Assembly: GCF_014643535.1 (NCBI RefSeq)
Contig: NZ_BMJQ01000026.1
Span: 1-64,000 of the forward strand
DNA from: Aliidongia dinghuensis
Lineage (GTDB): Bacteria > Pseudomonadota > Alphaproteobacteria > ATCC43930 > CGMCC-115725
DNA length: 64,000 bases
Direction of reading: 5' to 3'
Below are positions 11,901 through 18,525 of the stretch, one piece after another. A program made the translations under genes and the position numbers. A model generated the notes under the pieces. It was given only the letters and a program-made list of their open reading frames with translations. It was not told the origin of the DNA and ran no database searches. The stretch's first letter is position 1, and every line of letters begins with the position of its first letter.

Positions 11901-14683
11901 CCGTCGACGGCCTCTTCGGTTCGGACCCCAGCAGCTTCGGCTCCGCAACCAGTCAGTCCGCGGAATTCGTCGATTTCGCGGCGCTCGGCAATGCCGGGAA
12001 CCTCTACACTTTCGGCGGCCCCGTCGCGCCGGCCACGGGCGCCGGTATCGCGGCGATCGGCGGCGGCAGCATTTCCTTGAGCGCCGGCGGGAACGTCAAT
12101 GACGCGTTCCTCTATGTCGTCTCGCCGTTTCGCGTGACCGGCGGCCTCAGCGCCGGCGCTCCGACGGTGATGACCCGCTATGGCAGCGGCAATCTTACCG
12201 TGGCGGCCGGCGGCAACATCGCCGGCGGCGTGGCCTACGTCGACAACGGGCTCGCCCGGATCTCGGCGGGCGACGCCGTGACCAGCACCGCGACGCCCCA
12301 AGGGATCCAGGCCAGCGGCCTAGCGGCCACCGGCTTGGCCATCGGCCTCGGCGACGCCTCGGCGCTGGTGACGGCACGCAACGGCATCGACATTGCCCAG
12401 GTCTTCCAGGCGGCGCAGGGTATAAATGGGATTGGGGGCGGGGCTCTCCCTAACGTTGGCGCTCTAACGCAGATGTCGCTCTATGGCCTCAACGATCAGC
12501 TGACCATGGTCACGGCTGCCGGCGATTTGACGAGTGAGTTCGGGTCCTATGCCCCGCCAACCGTCGATCTCGTGAGCCCGCGCGGCACGATCCAGCTCAC
12601 CGGCAACTGGACTCTGGCGCCCTCGCCGACCGGCACGCTCGATCTCTTGGCCTCGGACGCGGTGCAGTTCGAGGGCACGGTCCAGATGCTCGATATCAAC
12701 CCGGATCTGCTCGGCACCCCGCTGCATCCCTCCTCGCGGGCTCTTTTCGATGAGGTCCAACCCCAGCTCTATCATTTCGCCAACCTGCTGACCCAGGGGG
12801 TGGGGGACGGCACCTACCCGACCGCCCCCGTCGATGGGGCGAACAATTACCTGCTCCATGACGGGCCGGTGCCGCTCCATGCCGGCGACACGACACCGGC
12901 CTATATCGTGGCACTCAACGGCGATATCGCCGTCGGCGCGGGCAACCCGAACGATCCGGTGCAGATAGCCAACCTCAACGGTCTAGGCGAAGCCTTCAAT
13001 CCCTCTAATAAAGTAAACAGCCTGATCCTGCCCAAGGCGGCCGTCATCTGGGCGGGCCGGAGCATCTACGGCCTGACCTACAGCGGCCAGAATGTCAGCC
13101 CGCTCGATACCACGCTGATCCGCGCCGGCCAGGACATCAGCTACACGCCGGGCGCGCTCTATCAGCTCTTCTCGTTCAGCACTCCTAGTATCGCAGGCGC
13201 GGCTGCGACCAGTTTCACCATCGGCGGGCCGGGCCAGTTCGACCTGATCGCCGGGCGCTCGATCAACCTGTCGCCAAGCTCCTCGTCCGGGCCCGAGGGC
13301 GTCCAGGCAGTCGGCAACCTGATCAATCCCTGGCTGCCGAAGGCGAGCGCCCAGATCAACCTGCTCTATGGCGTCGGCCCGGGCCTCGACCAGACGGCTT
13401 TCGCCAACCGCTATCTCGATCCGGCGCTGGGTGTGGGCCAGCCGGGCGGGTACGCCGCTGCCGCGCTCGTCGCCTATATGGACACGCGTGCCGCGGAACT
13501 CGCCGCCGAGGGAGGGACGGCGGGCTCGACCGATCTGACGCCGGCCGAGGCCTATACCGCATTCCTCGCCCTGTCGCCGGCCGATCAATTGCCGCTGATC
13601 GAGCAGGTCTTCTTCGCCGAACTACGCTCGATCGCGCCCGACCCGAACAGCGCGGTCATCAGCAATCCTGCCCGCGCCTTCGCCGCGATCGACACGCTGT
13701 TCCCGCCCGCCGACGGCTACACCGATCAGAGCGCCGCCGCGCCGCAGCGTCAGACGACGGGCAACCTGCGCATGCTGAATTCCGTCGTGCGGACCGAATT
13801 CGGCAGCTCGATCAATATTCTGGGTCCCGGCGGCAACGCGCTGCTCGGCAGCCTGACGCTCGATCCGACCTTGCCGCCCAATTACCAGGGCATCTTCACC
13901 GCGCGCGGCGGGTCGATCAACGTCTTCCTCGACGGCAATTTCACGGTCAACAACAGCCGCGTCTTCACCGAGCAGGGCGGCGACGAGACGATCTATTCGG
14001 CCAACGGCAATATCGATGCGGGCCGCGGCAAGAAGACCGCCAGCTTCAACCCGCCCCTGACCGTGCTCTATGACGGCGGGTTGGTCGCCAGCATCAACCC
14101 GTCGGGCACGGTCACGGGATCGGGCATCGGCACGCTCGTGACCGTGCCGGGCAGCCCGCGCGGCAACATCTACCTCCTGGCGCCCCACGGCGATGTCGAT
14201 GCCGGCGACGCCGGCATCCACGCGTCGGGCAACGTGACCGTGCTGGCGCTCCAGGTGCTGAATGCCGACAACATCCAGGCGGCCGGCACCACCGTCGGCC
14301 TGCCGACGACGGTGGCGCCGAACACCGGGCTCTTGGCCGCCGCCTCGAACACGGCCGGCGCGGCCGTCGCGGCGGCCGAAGAGACCGCGCAGCGCACGCG
14401 CCAGCCGGCCGTCAACACCGAGCTGCCCTCGATCATCACGGTCGAGGTGATCGGCTATGGCGGTGCCAGCCCCCAGGATAAGAACCCGGCGCCGGCCGAC
14501 CGGCGCCGCCAGTCGAGCGATGCTCGCCCGACGGCGCCGGACCCGCGCGATGCCGTCCAGGTCGTCGGCGTCGGCGAACTCAGCCGCGATCAGATGCGCG
14601 ACCGGGTTCAGGCGCTGGCCGATCAACGGCGCAGATCCGGCGCGCAATCATCATCCGGCGAAGGCGCCAGAGGACCGGATTGA
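2933..14683 (+). CDS. Giant filamentous haemagglutinin-like exoprotein (TpsA, PdtA-like)
   Basis: A 3,916-residue secreted protein. The N-terminus has positively charged residues, a hydrophobic stretch and an ARA cleavage-like site (about 1-35), then an Ala-rich region. The two-partner-secretion (TPS) domain follows, with LTWQSFNIG near residue 156 and the hallmark NQNGIIFGG near 219. The remainder is Gly/Ala/Thr/Asp-rich repeats of the parallel beta-helix type. The C-terminal part (LPSIITVEVIGYGG, then a charged tail) is like other giant haemagglutinins carrying DUF3739, by recollection. It should be exported by the TpsB encoded at 26085 and act in adhesion or as a surface fibre. ATG 2933 follows GAGAGAG by six bases. 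An alternative is TTG 2894, which adds 13 residues. It is expected to be controlled by the adjacent sigma/FecR pair. Confidence 0.9.
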   Translation: MPVAVFRRSELLRAVLMAGVSGMTLLGTQTPARARNILSAGPAAPATAAAIDAAAANASATAMAQQSMNALSRATQALQAVQAAQSAARNLALSASATVPDGLTPGGLVPYPGATTDAALQAQGIVWQNAQLPTQVTAPNGTVDVTVRQTAPKALLTWQSFNIGKNTTLDFDQQGNSQWTVLNRVLAGPPDPVTGARVQAAPSQILGKINAPGQVYVINQNGIIFGGSAQVNVHALIASSLDIGLPTSNLGERNAYFNNANNSELTFSAQYLIDRSASGIDGVKVAQSAPGTAALTPTFTLLSDAMEGDVTVAPGAVIATPALSSSNESLGSVVLAGPNVTNQGSILVPDGQAILVAARHFTLDSNSQALLTQNGVDPSRYDPNLRGSIVRTGLDDLPADKFLFGNNSPNLTLSGISVAHNDMVVLAAGDPFAWAGRVTSSGVISADRGNITLVGQAVSVDGVLSLTTSVNQNGSIDILATPSWSYQSLVGGDGFVYYFPVADAGAITLGANATVEILADTTVQADGTLKTLPSDATSSAQFRNSVITMKAEDGSVQTTPASLVIGTGTLQAFKTPGQITIDGGALVKAPSASLTLSAGDPIADNTTNTSSTYQRPATVTAGLVIEAGATLDVSGLMDVELPMSSNLITVSRVGLNELADDPLQRNSFLYRQPVVLDRRLHGTRADGSTWEGSPLLNANGYVDAYGRTVGELLQPGGSIQLNGAAVVSSGSVLNISGGYVHYQAGNLATTRVLGADGHIYDIGTANLSVPIVGFAGRMTVDHAHWGVSETYVSALINGGPGLYQAAYDQGANAGALTVTGPSIVEGTILAGVTVGVFQHAGVGPYSSSEPQGGTFNLSPSAAPTTPPDERFWPTLDLTIAKTAPEVLPAAFAPGDALATSQFDHVTLSSDALNASGLATLNLVAADNITVAPDAALALPNGGKLSLSAQIVAIGGTITAHSGSIAISLAPDAPNYFAGLTPTAQPPRVGFTLDAGAVLDVSGLWVNDAGATNALGTSDVNGGTVSIADQPANLQNPNADFVPDVASVTLAQGSLIDLTGGGHVATNGTLSVDSTGVPLGRGGNLSIVLHGTQQGSPGQLPSTPDTAGLPAPQRRGFLDDSIAIGATIRDAGFQGGGSFTLTAPSIRVGTGTLGGTGGDITVPIGFLENAGFGSYSLTGDFTATVDSGSVIDLTQKQLIPNANAASASSIAAAATLGQRTGDQRRPVNFSLAGLGWTAFDIGETSATGSVALDRALVADGVQILADPGAAISLSAVGQLTFGGRIVAPGGAVSLSEQHLVVRLSDQAAAIELSPEATLFVRPGSVIDVSGAFVADPVGSVVVQGRQIQAGTVQPGGTVTFSATALEVPAGVTVNVSGGTGIVDLLSGTTTGLGGGRYAATTVGSDAGAVTIAAASSLETTGLNDTADANAGYGAFEGTIAAAGGTPTNAGGHVTVSSAAVIVTDGGSVLPADAQPGQMPATVSTGFVLPAQTLVGGGVDWVTLTATNLAGSGTVAFSGSPTLALGRELDIQAANIAWLPSGTVDPAAAIPAGTLNGAVTLSAPYLSIAGVSGLNSASALAAPSAVTLNIAAGTIDLAGFTATQGFTTVDLASTGDIRFVPQGTTNLAGLIVGGDVTLAAAQIYPATGVTGLVRSTGATGTITVARTGAAAPVPLSAGGTLVLDAATIEQGGVLRAPLGTIILGPAAAYVSTLGTDVAANKIDLLPDSVTSTSLDGGVVPYGHTVAQTDWYYYGSNGGIAPSGGNASVPITSLPEQQVYINGTRITEAAGATLDLSGGGDVVAPEFVPGLGGSQNVLRTSLTGNANATVYAILPGAQPNVAPVDLDLTGGKAEATHGQTITTLGNIPGLPAGTYTLYPGDYANLAGAFRVELRSGTTDFSAGTAVRMPDGGYTVAATTGIAGTAIQSSRTQAYSIMSGTAWRQYSQINSTSGNSYFANLAATANIVAPRLPVDAGHLTLGATTGLVLQGTNLFQAGAGGRGGEADITGAQIEVASAGVAPQAGYLVLDPADLRDLNVDSLLLGGTRTSTTAGEQLTATATSMLVDTTAADPLTNPELILVTGTVGGTAGQLTIAPGSVVEALGTASAVTTPIVAGTTSFLRLSNAGLVTVTRQAAAPTQDLIAIGAGAVLDGGASLLMSAAGDATIDNSAEIGATAIDLGASHINIGAPAGVTGTDIGPATLAQLAQAKVVILRGTQAITFYQGLSIGNGSGAFTFDTPVLAADPAAAGTVQISGNTVTFTNDLGASPSVAPTAGSVALAVNANQIGIGGTDKVINGFGSVALTAGTEILVGTGGTTKGGLQTVPTGSLTTTADLLLSTPQLVLANASKQSIATSGQFKLVGLAGAGATGTDQLGGRLDVDAGSIDIEGTIFARAGAVNLRARTGDLTLGSTAKILAGGYEQNFVATVVDVGAGAVTLAADQGNITLAGGGLIDLAGVGRGDGGSLSVTLGSAASTLSLAGTVTAAGGNAGAGSSAFTLNSQGTVALDDVARLVATAGFKNRIAVTSGSGDLALSVGMTAQEVDLDAEGGRVTVSGTIDSSGTRGGHIALYGADGVTLTSTAQLLARASNATAHAGLVEIGTSGSGQLDLEAGSMIDVTGGAGIYGLSGGGTIHFRAPFASFGSNILQSTLVGPTAVIFEPFKTVDVSQINGAVINQSTWAGVPGDPNNPGIIGGFMSDTDTTGIEAQVAALYPQLAALGVLHVQPGLELDNFDKNANNGGITFQDLNQVDPIAGAPTPLAIDFSALRFGAAHNEPGWLTVRAVGDITLDATFSDGFQPDPGSGLATDAGAPLMTWSGSGPLPLSWSYRFTSGAAVASANPTATAAAGQGNLLIGDTNALSLSFGNPSVLIRTGTGSIDLAAGGSISLLNVYAEVYTAGVNTPNPAGFSNGSEYNAISTYGLFGAGSDPTLAIPTGSGDITIKARGDFNQPGVVQTAPGLTGYYLAWSSYAANTANNVPWLGFDGSSTSNPSVDGLFGSDPSSFGSATSQSAEFVDFAALGNAGNLYTFGGPVAPATGAGIAAIGGGSISLSAGGNVNDAFLYVVSPFRVTGGLSAGAPTVMTRYGSGNLTVAAGGNIAGGVAYVDNGLARISAGDAVTSTATPQGIQASGLAATGLAIGLGDASALVTARNGIDIAQVFQAAQGINGIGGGALPNVGALTQMSLYGLNDQLTMVTAAGDLTSEFGSYAPPTVDLVSPRGTIQLTGNWTLAPSPTGTLDLLASDAVQFEGTVQMLDINPDLLGTPLHPSSRALFDEVQPQLYHFANLLTQGVGDGTYPTAPVDGANNYLLHDGPVPLHAGDTTPAYIVALNGDIAVGAGNPNDPVQIANLNGLGEAFNPSNKVNSLILPKAAVIWAGRSIYGLTYSGQNVSPLDTTLIRAGQDISYTPGALYQLFSFSTPSIAGAAATSFTIGGPGQFDLIAGRSINLSPSSSSGPEGVQAVGNLINPWLPKASAQINLLYGVGPGLDQTAFANRYLDPALGVGQPGGYAAAALVAYMDTRAAELAAEGGTAGSTDLTPAEAYTAFLALSPADQLPLIEQVFFAELRSIAPDPNSAVISNPARAFAAIDTLFPPADGYTDQSAAAPQRQTTGNLRMLNSVVRTEFGSSINILGPGGNALLGSLTLDPTLPPNYQGIFTARGGSINVFLDGNFTVNNSRVFTEQGGDETIYSANGNIDAGRGKKTASFNPPLTVLYDGGLVASINPSGTVTGSGIGTLVTVPGSPRGNIYLLAPHGDVDAGDAGIHASGNVTVLALQVLNADNIQAAGTTVGLPTTVAPNTGLLAAASNTAGAAVAAAEETAQRTRQPAVNTELPSIITVEVIGYGGASPQDKNPAPADRRRQSSDARPTAPDPRDAVQVVGVGELSRDQMRDRVQALADQRRRSGAQSSSGEGARGPD

Positions 14684-15099
14684 GCGTCGACCGCTTGCTG
14701 TCCGGGCGTGTGCTGCCGCAGCCGACGGCTCGCGTCGGCAAGAATGACGCCAGATCGAAACCAGTAAATGGTGCCGCTTCGTGGCAGGAATGCCGTTTCG
14801 ATAAATCAAGAAAATTCCGTGAGGAGTTTCAATAAAACCGAATCGTGTGAAAAACTATGAAAGAGTCATCAAAGTGACTGATTAATCATACTATGGTTAA
14901 TACGCTGATCTCGTAAACAATCTCTGGATTGTTGTTCCGAGATTGCGCGGTCTCTTGGATAATCATTTGAGAGACTGTGGGGTTTGTTGCGCTTATTTTT
15001 TGATGCGGAACTCGATATTCTGCAGAGGCTGACGTGCTCCTTGCGTCGAGGCAAATCTTTTGCCCGTCGCGAAAAATTCACCTCTCAAGGGAGTTCAGC
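14684..15099 (+). promoter_or_regulatory. AT-rich leader/promoter region of PstS-like gene 1
   Basis: A gene-free, unusually AT-rich stretch. It contains a hairpin, GCCGAC-GGCTCGC-GTCGGC (14721-14739); GAGTCATCAAAGTGACTG at about 14863-14880, matching roughly 10 of 18 Pho-box positions by my count; an inverted repeat ACAAT-N6-ATTGT (14917-14932); and GTCTCT-N14-AGAGAC (14950-14975). A diverged copy of the whole region precedes the second gene (16600-16985), and most of these elements are kept there. Retention in both copies suggests regulatory function. The exact promoter is unresolved. Confidence 0.5.
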
Positions 15100-16505
15100 A
15101 TGCTCAAGACCTATCTGCTTTCTACCACCATGATGGCCGCGGTGATCGCGGCGCCGGGTTCGGCGCTCGCGCTCGACCCGATCTACGGCGGCGGCGGCAC
15201 GCTGGCCGCGAAGGTCTATCGCCAGGTGTTCGACTGCTACGGCAAGCCGGTCGTCGGCGTGCCCACGACCTGCACCACGAGGGGTCCGGGTTCCACGACG
15301 CAGGAATTCCTCTACGCCCCGGTCGGCAGCGGCGCCGGCAAGACCGCCTACCTGGCTGACGATCCGACGAAGCTCGGCACCCCGGCCTCCAGCAACACGG
15401 TGCCCTACACCTCGAAAGATTTCCCGGCCTATCCCTATCCCAAGCTGAACTTCGCGGGCAGCGACGCGCAGCTGACCTCGACGGAATACTCGACCTACAA
15501 CACCAACGACCAGGCCAAGTTCGGCCATGCCAAGCAGGTCCCGATGTTCGTGACCGGCATCGCCATTCCGTTCAACCCGCCGGCCAGCGGCCTGCACTAT
15601 GCCTCGAACGTCACGACCCCGACCGGCGGCAGCGCGCCGCTGCGCCTGTCGGCCAAGAGCCTGTGCGGCATCTTCACCGGCCACATCATCAACTGGAACG
15701 ACGCCTCGCTGACGGCCGACAACAACGGCGTGGCGCTGGTCTCGACCTCGACGCCGATCAAGGTGGTCGTCCGCGCGGACGGCAGCGGCACCTCGGCCAT
15801 CTTTACGGCCCATCTGGCGGCGGTGTGCAGCAGCACGCCCTATTCTTATACCGGCACGCCCGGCACCGGCGGCGACGTCGGCGGTGTCGCCAACACCAAC
15901 CCGCTGTTCGCCCAGCTGCGGGCCGGCAACCCGAGCGGCTACAGCGAAGCGTCGGGCAGCGGCGGCATCGAGGCGGCGGTCAAGGCGAATGCCTCGACGC
16001 TCGCCTACGTCAGCCCCGACTACGTGAAGCAGGTGACCTCGGGCACGACTGTGCTCGCCGGCGGCGATCCGTCGGGCCCGGTCACGGCCAACCTGCAGAA
16101 CAGCTCGGGCAATTACCAGCCGGTTTCGATCGCCGCGACCGGTGCGGCGCTCGCCAGCAGCACGGCGCCGGCCTCGACCGACGATACCGCGACCGATTGG
16201 GGCCAGCCGGCCGGCTCGACCAATCCGAGCGGCTCGACGGCCTATCCGGTCGCCGGCTTCACCTTCGTCGATGCCTATACCTGCTACGCCTCGGCCTCGA
16301 CCGCGAGCGACGCCAAGAGCTTCTTCTCCTGGTACTTCGGCTCGACCAATCGCTCGCAGCTGACGAAGATCCTCGGCGCCAACGGCTTCTCGCCGGTGCC
16401 GCTCGCCTTCGCCAGCAACCTCGACACGTTGCTGACGACCGGTTCGGGCACGGCGATCTCGGCCGGCGGCTCGGGCAGCTGCGTCGGCAAGACCGGCGCC
16501 TGATC
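14720..16505 (+). repeat. Segmental duplication, copy 1
   Basis: This segment (leader plus PstS-like gene) is repeated in direct orientation about 1.89 kb downstream (16616-18390). The coding parts are close to 95% identical at protein level, with 22 differences counted by eye. The leaders are clearly more diverged. The left edge is near GGCAAGAATGACGCCAGAT. Confidence 0.85.
15100..16503 (+). CDS. PstS-like secreted phosphate-binding protein, copy 1
   Basis: 467 residues with a clear signal peptide (MLKTYLLSTTMMAAVIAAPG, cleaved about ALA-LDP). PstS-fold motifs are seen in order: GGGGTLAAKVY; SDAQLT; LRLSAKSLCGIFTG then NWND; VVVRADGSGTSAIF; and GSGGIEAAVKANASTLAYVS. These correspond to the phosphate-cleft loops of PstS and DING proteins. 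It is longer than transport PstS (about 320-350 residues), has about six Cys, and no pstCAB genes are nearby. A secreted or surface phosphate-scavenging or phosphatase-type role, like LapA-family proteins of the PUMA3/Hxc locus, is more likely than ABC transport. Start ATG 15100 follows AAGGGAG. It is possibly a substrate of a type II secretion system, given the pseudopilin at 20403. Confidence 0.8.
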   Translation: MLKTYLLSTTMMAAVIAAPGSALALDPIYGGGGTLAAKVYRQVFDCYGKPVVGVPTTCTTRGPGSTTQEFLYAPVGSGAGKTAYLADDPTKLGTPASSNTVPYTSKDFPAYPYPKLNFAGSDAQLTSTEYSTYNTNDQAKFGHAKQVPMFVTGIAIPFNPPASGLHYASNVTTPTGGSAPLRLSAKSLCGIFTGHIINWNDASLTADNNGVALVSTSTPIKVVVRADGSGTSAIFTAHLAAVCSSTPYSYTGTPGTGGDVGGVANTNPLFAQLRAGNPSGYSEASGSGGIEAAVKANASTLAYVSPDYVKQVTSGTTVLAGGDPSGPVTANLQNSSGNYQPVSIAATGAALASSTAPASTDDTATDWGQPAGSTNPSGSTAYPVAGFTFVDAYTCYASASTASDAKSFFSWYFGSTNRSQLTKILGANGFSPVPLAFASNLDTLLTTGSGTAISAGGSGSCVGKTGA

Positions 16506-16531
16506 CCGGTGCCTGATCCCGGCGCCTGATC
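16498..16531 (+). repeat. 13-bp tandem duplication containing the stop codon
   Basis: GCCTGATCCCGGT, GCCTGATCCCGGC, then the partial GCCTGATCG. Each unit repeats the last Ala codon and TGA of the preceding gene. Because 13 is not a multiple of three, stops appear in successive frames. A reduced form (GCCTGATCCCAGT then GCCTAG) ends the second copy of the gene near 18384. Confidence 0.8.
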
Positions 16532-16565
16532 GAAGGCCGTTCGGCTGACCGATGATGCCAAGGTT

Positions 16566-16598
16566 CCGGCGTGGCCTCGTGAAGCGAGGTCACGCCGG
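16566..16598 (+). terminator. Terminator-like hairpin after PstS-like gene 1
   Basis: CCGGCGTGGCCTCG, loop TGAAG, then CGAGGTCACGCCGG: a 14-bp stem with one G-T pair. No U-tract follows, so intrinsic termination is uncertain. The hairpin may instead stabilise the upstream mRNA. Confidence 0.5.
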
Positions 16599-16599
16599 C

Positions 16600-16985
16600 G
16601 CTTCCGGTGACGGCGCGGCCGACCGCTCGCGCCGGCAAGAATGGCGCCAGATAGAAACACTTTTAGGTTGTGGTGAGATTTTGATAAATCAAGAAGATTC
16701 TGCAGGTAAGTTTAATAAAACTTAGACGTGTGAAAAATTATGGAAGAGTCATCAAAGTGACCAATTAGTCATACTATAGTCAATTCGTTAATATCGTAGA
16801 CAATAAATGGATTGTTGTGCTGAGATTGTGCGGTCTCTTGAATGATAATTCGAGAGGCTGTCGGGTTTCGTCGTGCCTGTTCTGTTTAATTGCGGAATAA
16901 CAGTGTTCCGCAGAGGGTGGCGTGCGCCTTGCGTCGAGGCAAATCCTTGCCCGTCGAGAAAAATCACCTCTCAAGGGAGTTCAGC
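16600..16985 (+). promoter_or_regulatory. Leader/promoter region of PstS-like gene 2 (diverged copy)
   Basis: This is homologous to 14720-15099. Preserved elements include the GAGTCATCAAAGTGAC segment (Pho-box-like), ATTAGTCATACTAT, the ACAAT-N6-ATTGT inverted repeat and the GTCTCT...AGAGGC hairpin (one wobble). The AAGGGAGTTCAGC ribosome-binding segment before ATG 16986 is identical to that of copy 1. The last 80 bases before the shared ribosome-binding segment differ more. The two copies could therefore differ in expression. Confidence 0.5.
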
Positions 16986-18390
16986 ATGTTCAAGACCTAT
17001 CTGCTTTCCACGACCATGATGGCCGCGGTGATCGCGGCCCCGGGTTCGGCGCTCGCGCTCGACCCGATCTACGGCGGCGGCGGCACGCTGGCCGCGAAGG
17101 TCTATCGCCAGGTGTTCGACTGCTACGGCAAGCCGGTCGTCGGCGTGCCCACGACCTGCACCACGACCGGTCCGGGCTCCACGACGCAGGAATTCCTCTA
17201 TGCCCCGGTCGGCAGCGGCGCCGGCAAGAGCGCCTATCTGGCCGATGATCCGACGAAGCTCGGCACCCCGGCCGCCAGCAACACGGTGCCCTACACCTCG
17301 ACCGATTTCCCGAACTATCCCTATTCCAAGCTGAATTTCGCGGGCAGCGACGCGCAGCTGACCTCGACGGAATACTCGACCTACAACACCAACGACCAGG
17401 CCAAGTTCGGCAATGCCAAGCAGGTCCCGATGTTCGTGACCGGCATCGCCATTCCGTTCAACCCGCCGGCCAGCGGCCTGACCTACGCCTCGAACGTCAC
17501 GACCCCGACCGGCGGCAGCGCGCCGCTGCGCCTGTCGGCCAAGAGCCTGTGCGGCATCTTCACCGGCGCCATCACCAACTGGAACGACGCCTCGCTGACG
17601 GCCGACAACAACGGCGTGGCGCTGGTCTCGACCTCGACGCCGATCAAGGTGGTCGTCCGTGCGGACGGCAGCGGCACTTCGGCCATCTTCTCGGCCCATC
17701 TGGCGGCGGTGTGCAGCAGCACGCCCTATTCTTATACCGGCACGCCCGGCACCGGCGGCGACGTCGGCGGTGTCGCCAACACCAACCCGCTGTTCGCGCA
17801 GCTCCGGGCCGGCAACCCGAGCGGCTACAGCGAAGCGTCGGGCAGCGGCGGCATCGAGGCGGCGGTCAAGGCGAATGCCTCGACGCTCGCCTACGTCAGC
17901 CCCGACTTCGTGAAGCAGGTGCTCTCGGGCACGACCGTGCTCGCCGGCGGCGATCCGTCGGGCCCGGTCACGGCCAACCTGCAGAACAGCTCGGGCAACT
18001 ACCAGCCGGTTTCGATCGCCGCGACTGGCGCGGCGCTCGCCAGCAGCACGGCGCCGGCCGCCACCGACGATACCGCGACCGATTGGGGCCAGCCGGCCGG
18101 CTCGACCAATCCGAGCGGCTCGACGGCCTATCCGGTCGCCGGCTTCACCTTCGTCGAGGCCTATACCTGCTACGCCTCGGCCTCGACCGCGAGCGACGTC
18201 ACGAGCTTCTTCTCCTGGTACTTCGGCTCGACCAATCGCACGCAGCTGACGAACATCCTCCGCGCCAACGGCTTCTCGCCGGTGCCGCTCGCCTTCGCCA
18301 GCAACCTCAACACCTTGCTGACCACCGGTTCGGGCACGGCGATCTCGGCCGGCGGCTCGGGCAGCTGCGTCGGCAAGACCGGCGCCTGAT
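16616..18390 (+). repeat. Segmental duplication, copy 2
   Basis: Direct-repeat partner of 14720-16505. The downstream border coincides with the end of the PstS-like gene; sequence after 18,400 is unrelated to that after 16,532. Confidence 0.85.
16986..18389 (+). CDS. PstS-like secreted phosphate-binding protein, copy 2
   Basis: 467 residues, the same length as copy 1 and nearly identical. About 22 substitutions were counted by eye, with none in the main cleft motifs (SDAQLT, RADGSGTSAIF, GSGGIEAAV). Several substitutions lie beside the cleft loops: TGHIINWND in copy 1 is TGAITNWND here. It has the same signal peptide and Cys positions. Both copies remain intact, so the duplication is either recent or kept homogeneous by gene conversion. 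Start ATG 16986 has the same AAGGGAG ribosome binding site. The function is as for copy 1: an extracytoplasmic phosphate-binding or phosphatase-like protein. Ligand and location are inferred. Confidence 0.8.
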   Translation: MFKTYLLSTTMMAAVIAAPGSALALDPIYGGGGTLAAKVYRQVFDCYGKPVVGVPTTCTTTGPGSTTQEFLYAPVGSGAGKSAYLADDPTKLGTPAASNTVPYTSTDFPNYPYSKLNFAGSDAQLTSTEYSTYNTNDQAKFGNAKQVPMFVTGIAIPFNPPASGLTYASNVTTPTGGSAPLRLSAKSLCGIFTGAITNWNDASLTADNNGVALVSTSTPIKVVVRADGSGTSAIFSAHLAAVCSSTPYSYTGTPGTGGDVGGVANTNPLFAQLRAGNPSGYSEASGSGGIEAAVKANASTLAYVSPDFVKQVLSGTTVLAGGDPSGPVTANLQNSSGNYQPVSIAATGAALASSTAPAATDDTATDWGQPAGSTNPSGSTAYPVAGFTFVEAYTCYASASTASDVTSFFSWYFGSTNRTQLTNILRANGFSPVPLAFASNLNTLLTTGSGTAISAGGSGSCVGKTGA

Positions 18391-18433
18391 CCCAGTGCCT
18401 AGCTGAAACACCGTCCATCCATGCGGAAGGCTC

Positions 18434-18460
18434 GCCCCGTGCGCTCTTGGCGTACGGGGC
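18434..18460 (+). terminator. Small hairpin between PstS-like gene 2 and the next gene
   Basis: GCCCCGT-N13-ACGGGGC, a 7-bp perfect stem. There is no U-tract. It may attenuate read-through into 18526. Confidence 0.3.
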
Positions 18461-18525
18461 GTGTCCCGCTGGGGCATGCCGCAAAGCCATCCGGCGCGTT
18501 CGGCGCCGAACAGAGGAACTGCATC

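Noticed and set aside
15100-18389. Reading the PstS-like pair as part of a phosphate ABC importer.
   Set aside because: No pstC, pstA, pstB or phoU nearby, and the proteins are over 100 residues longer than transport PstS.
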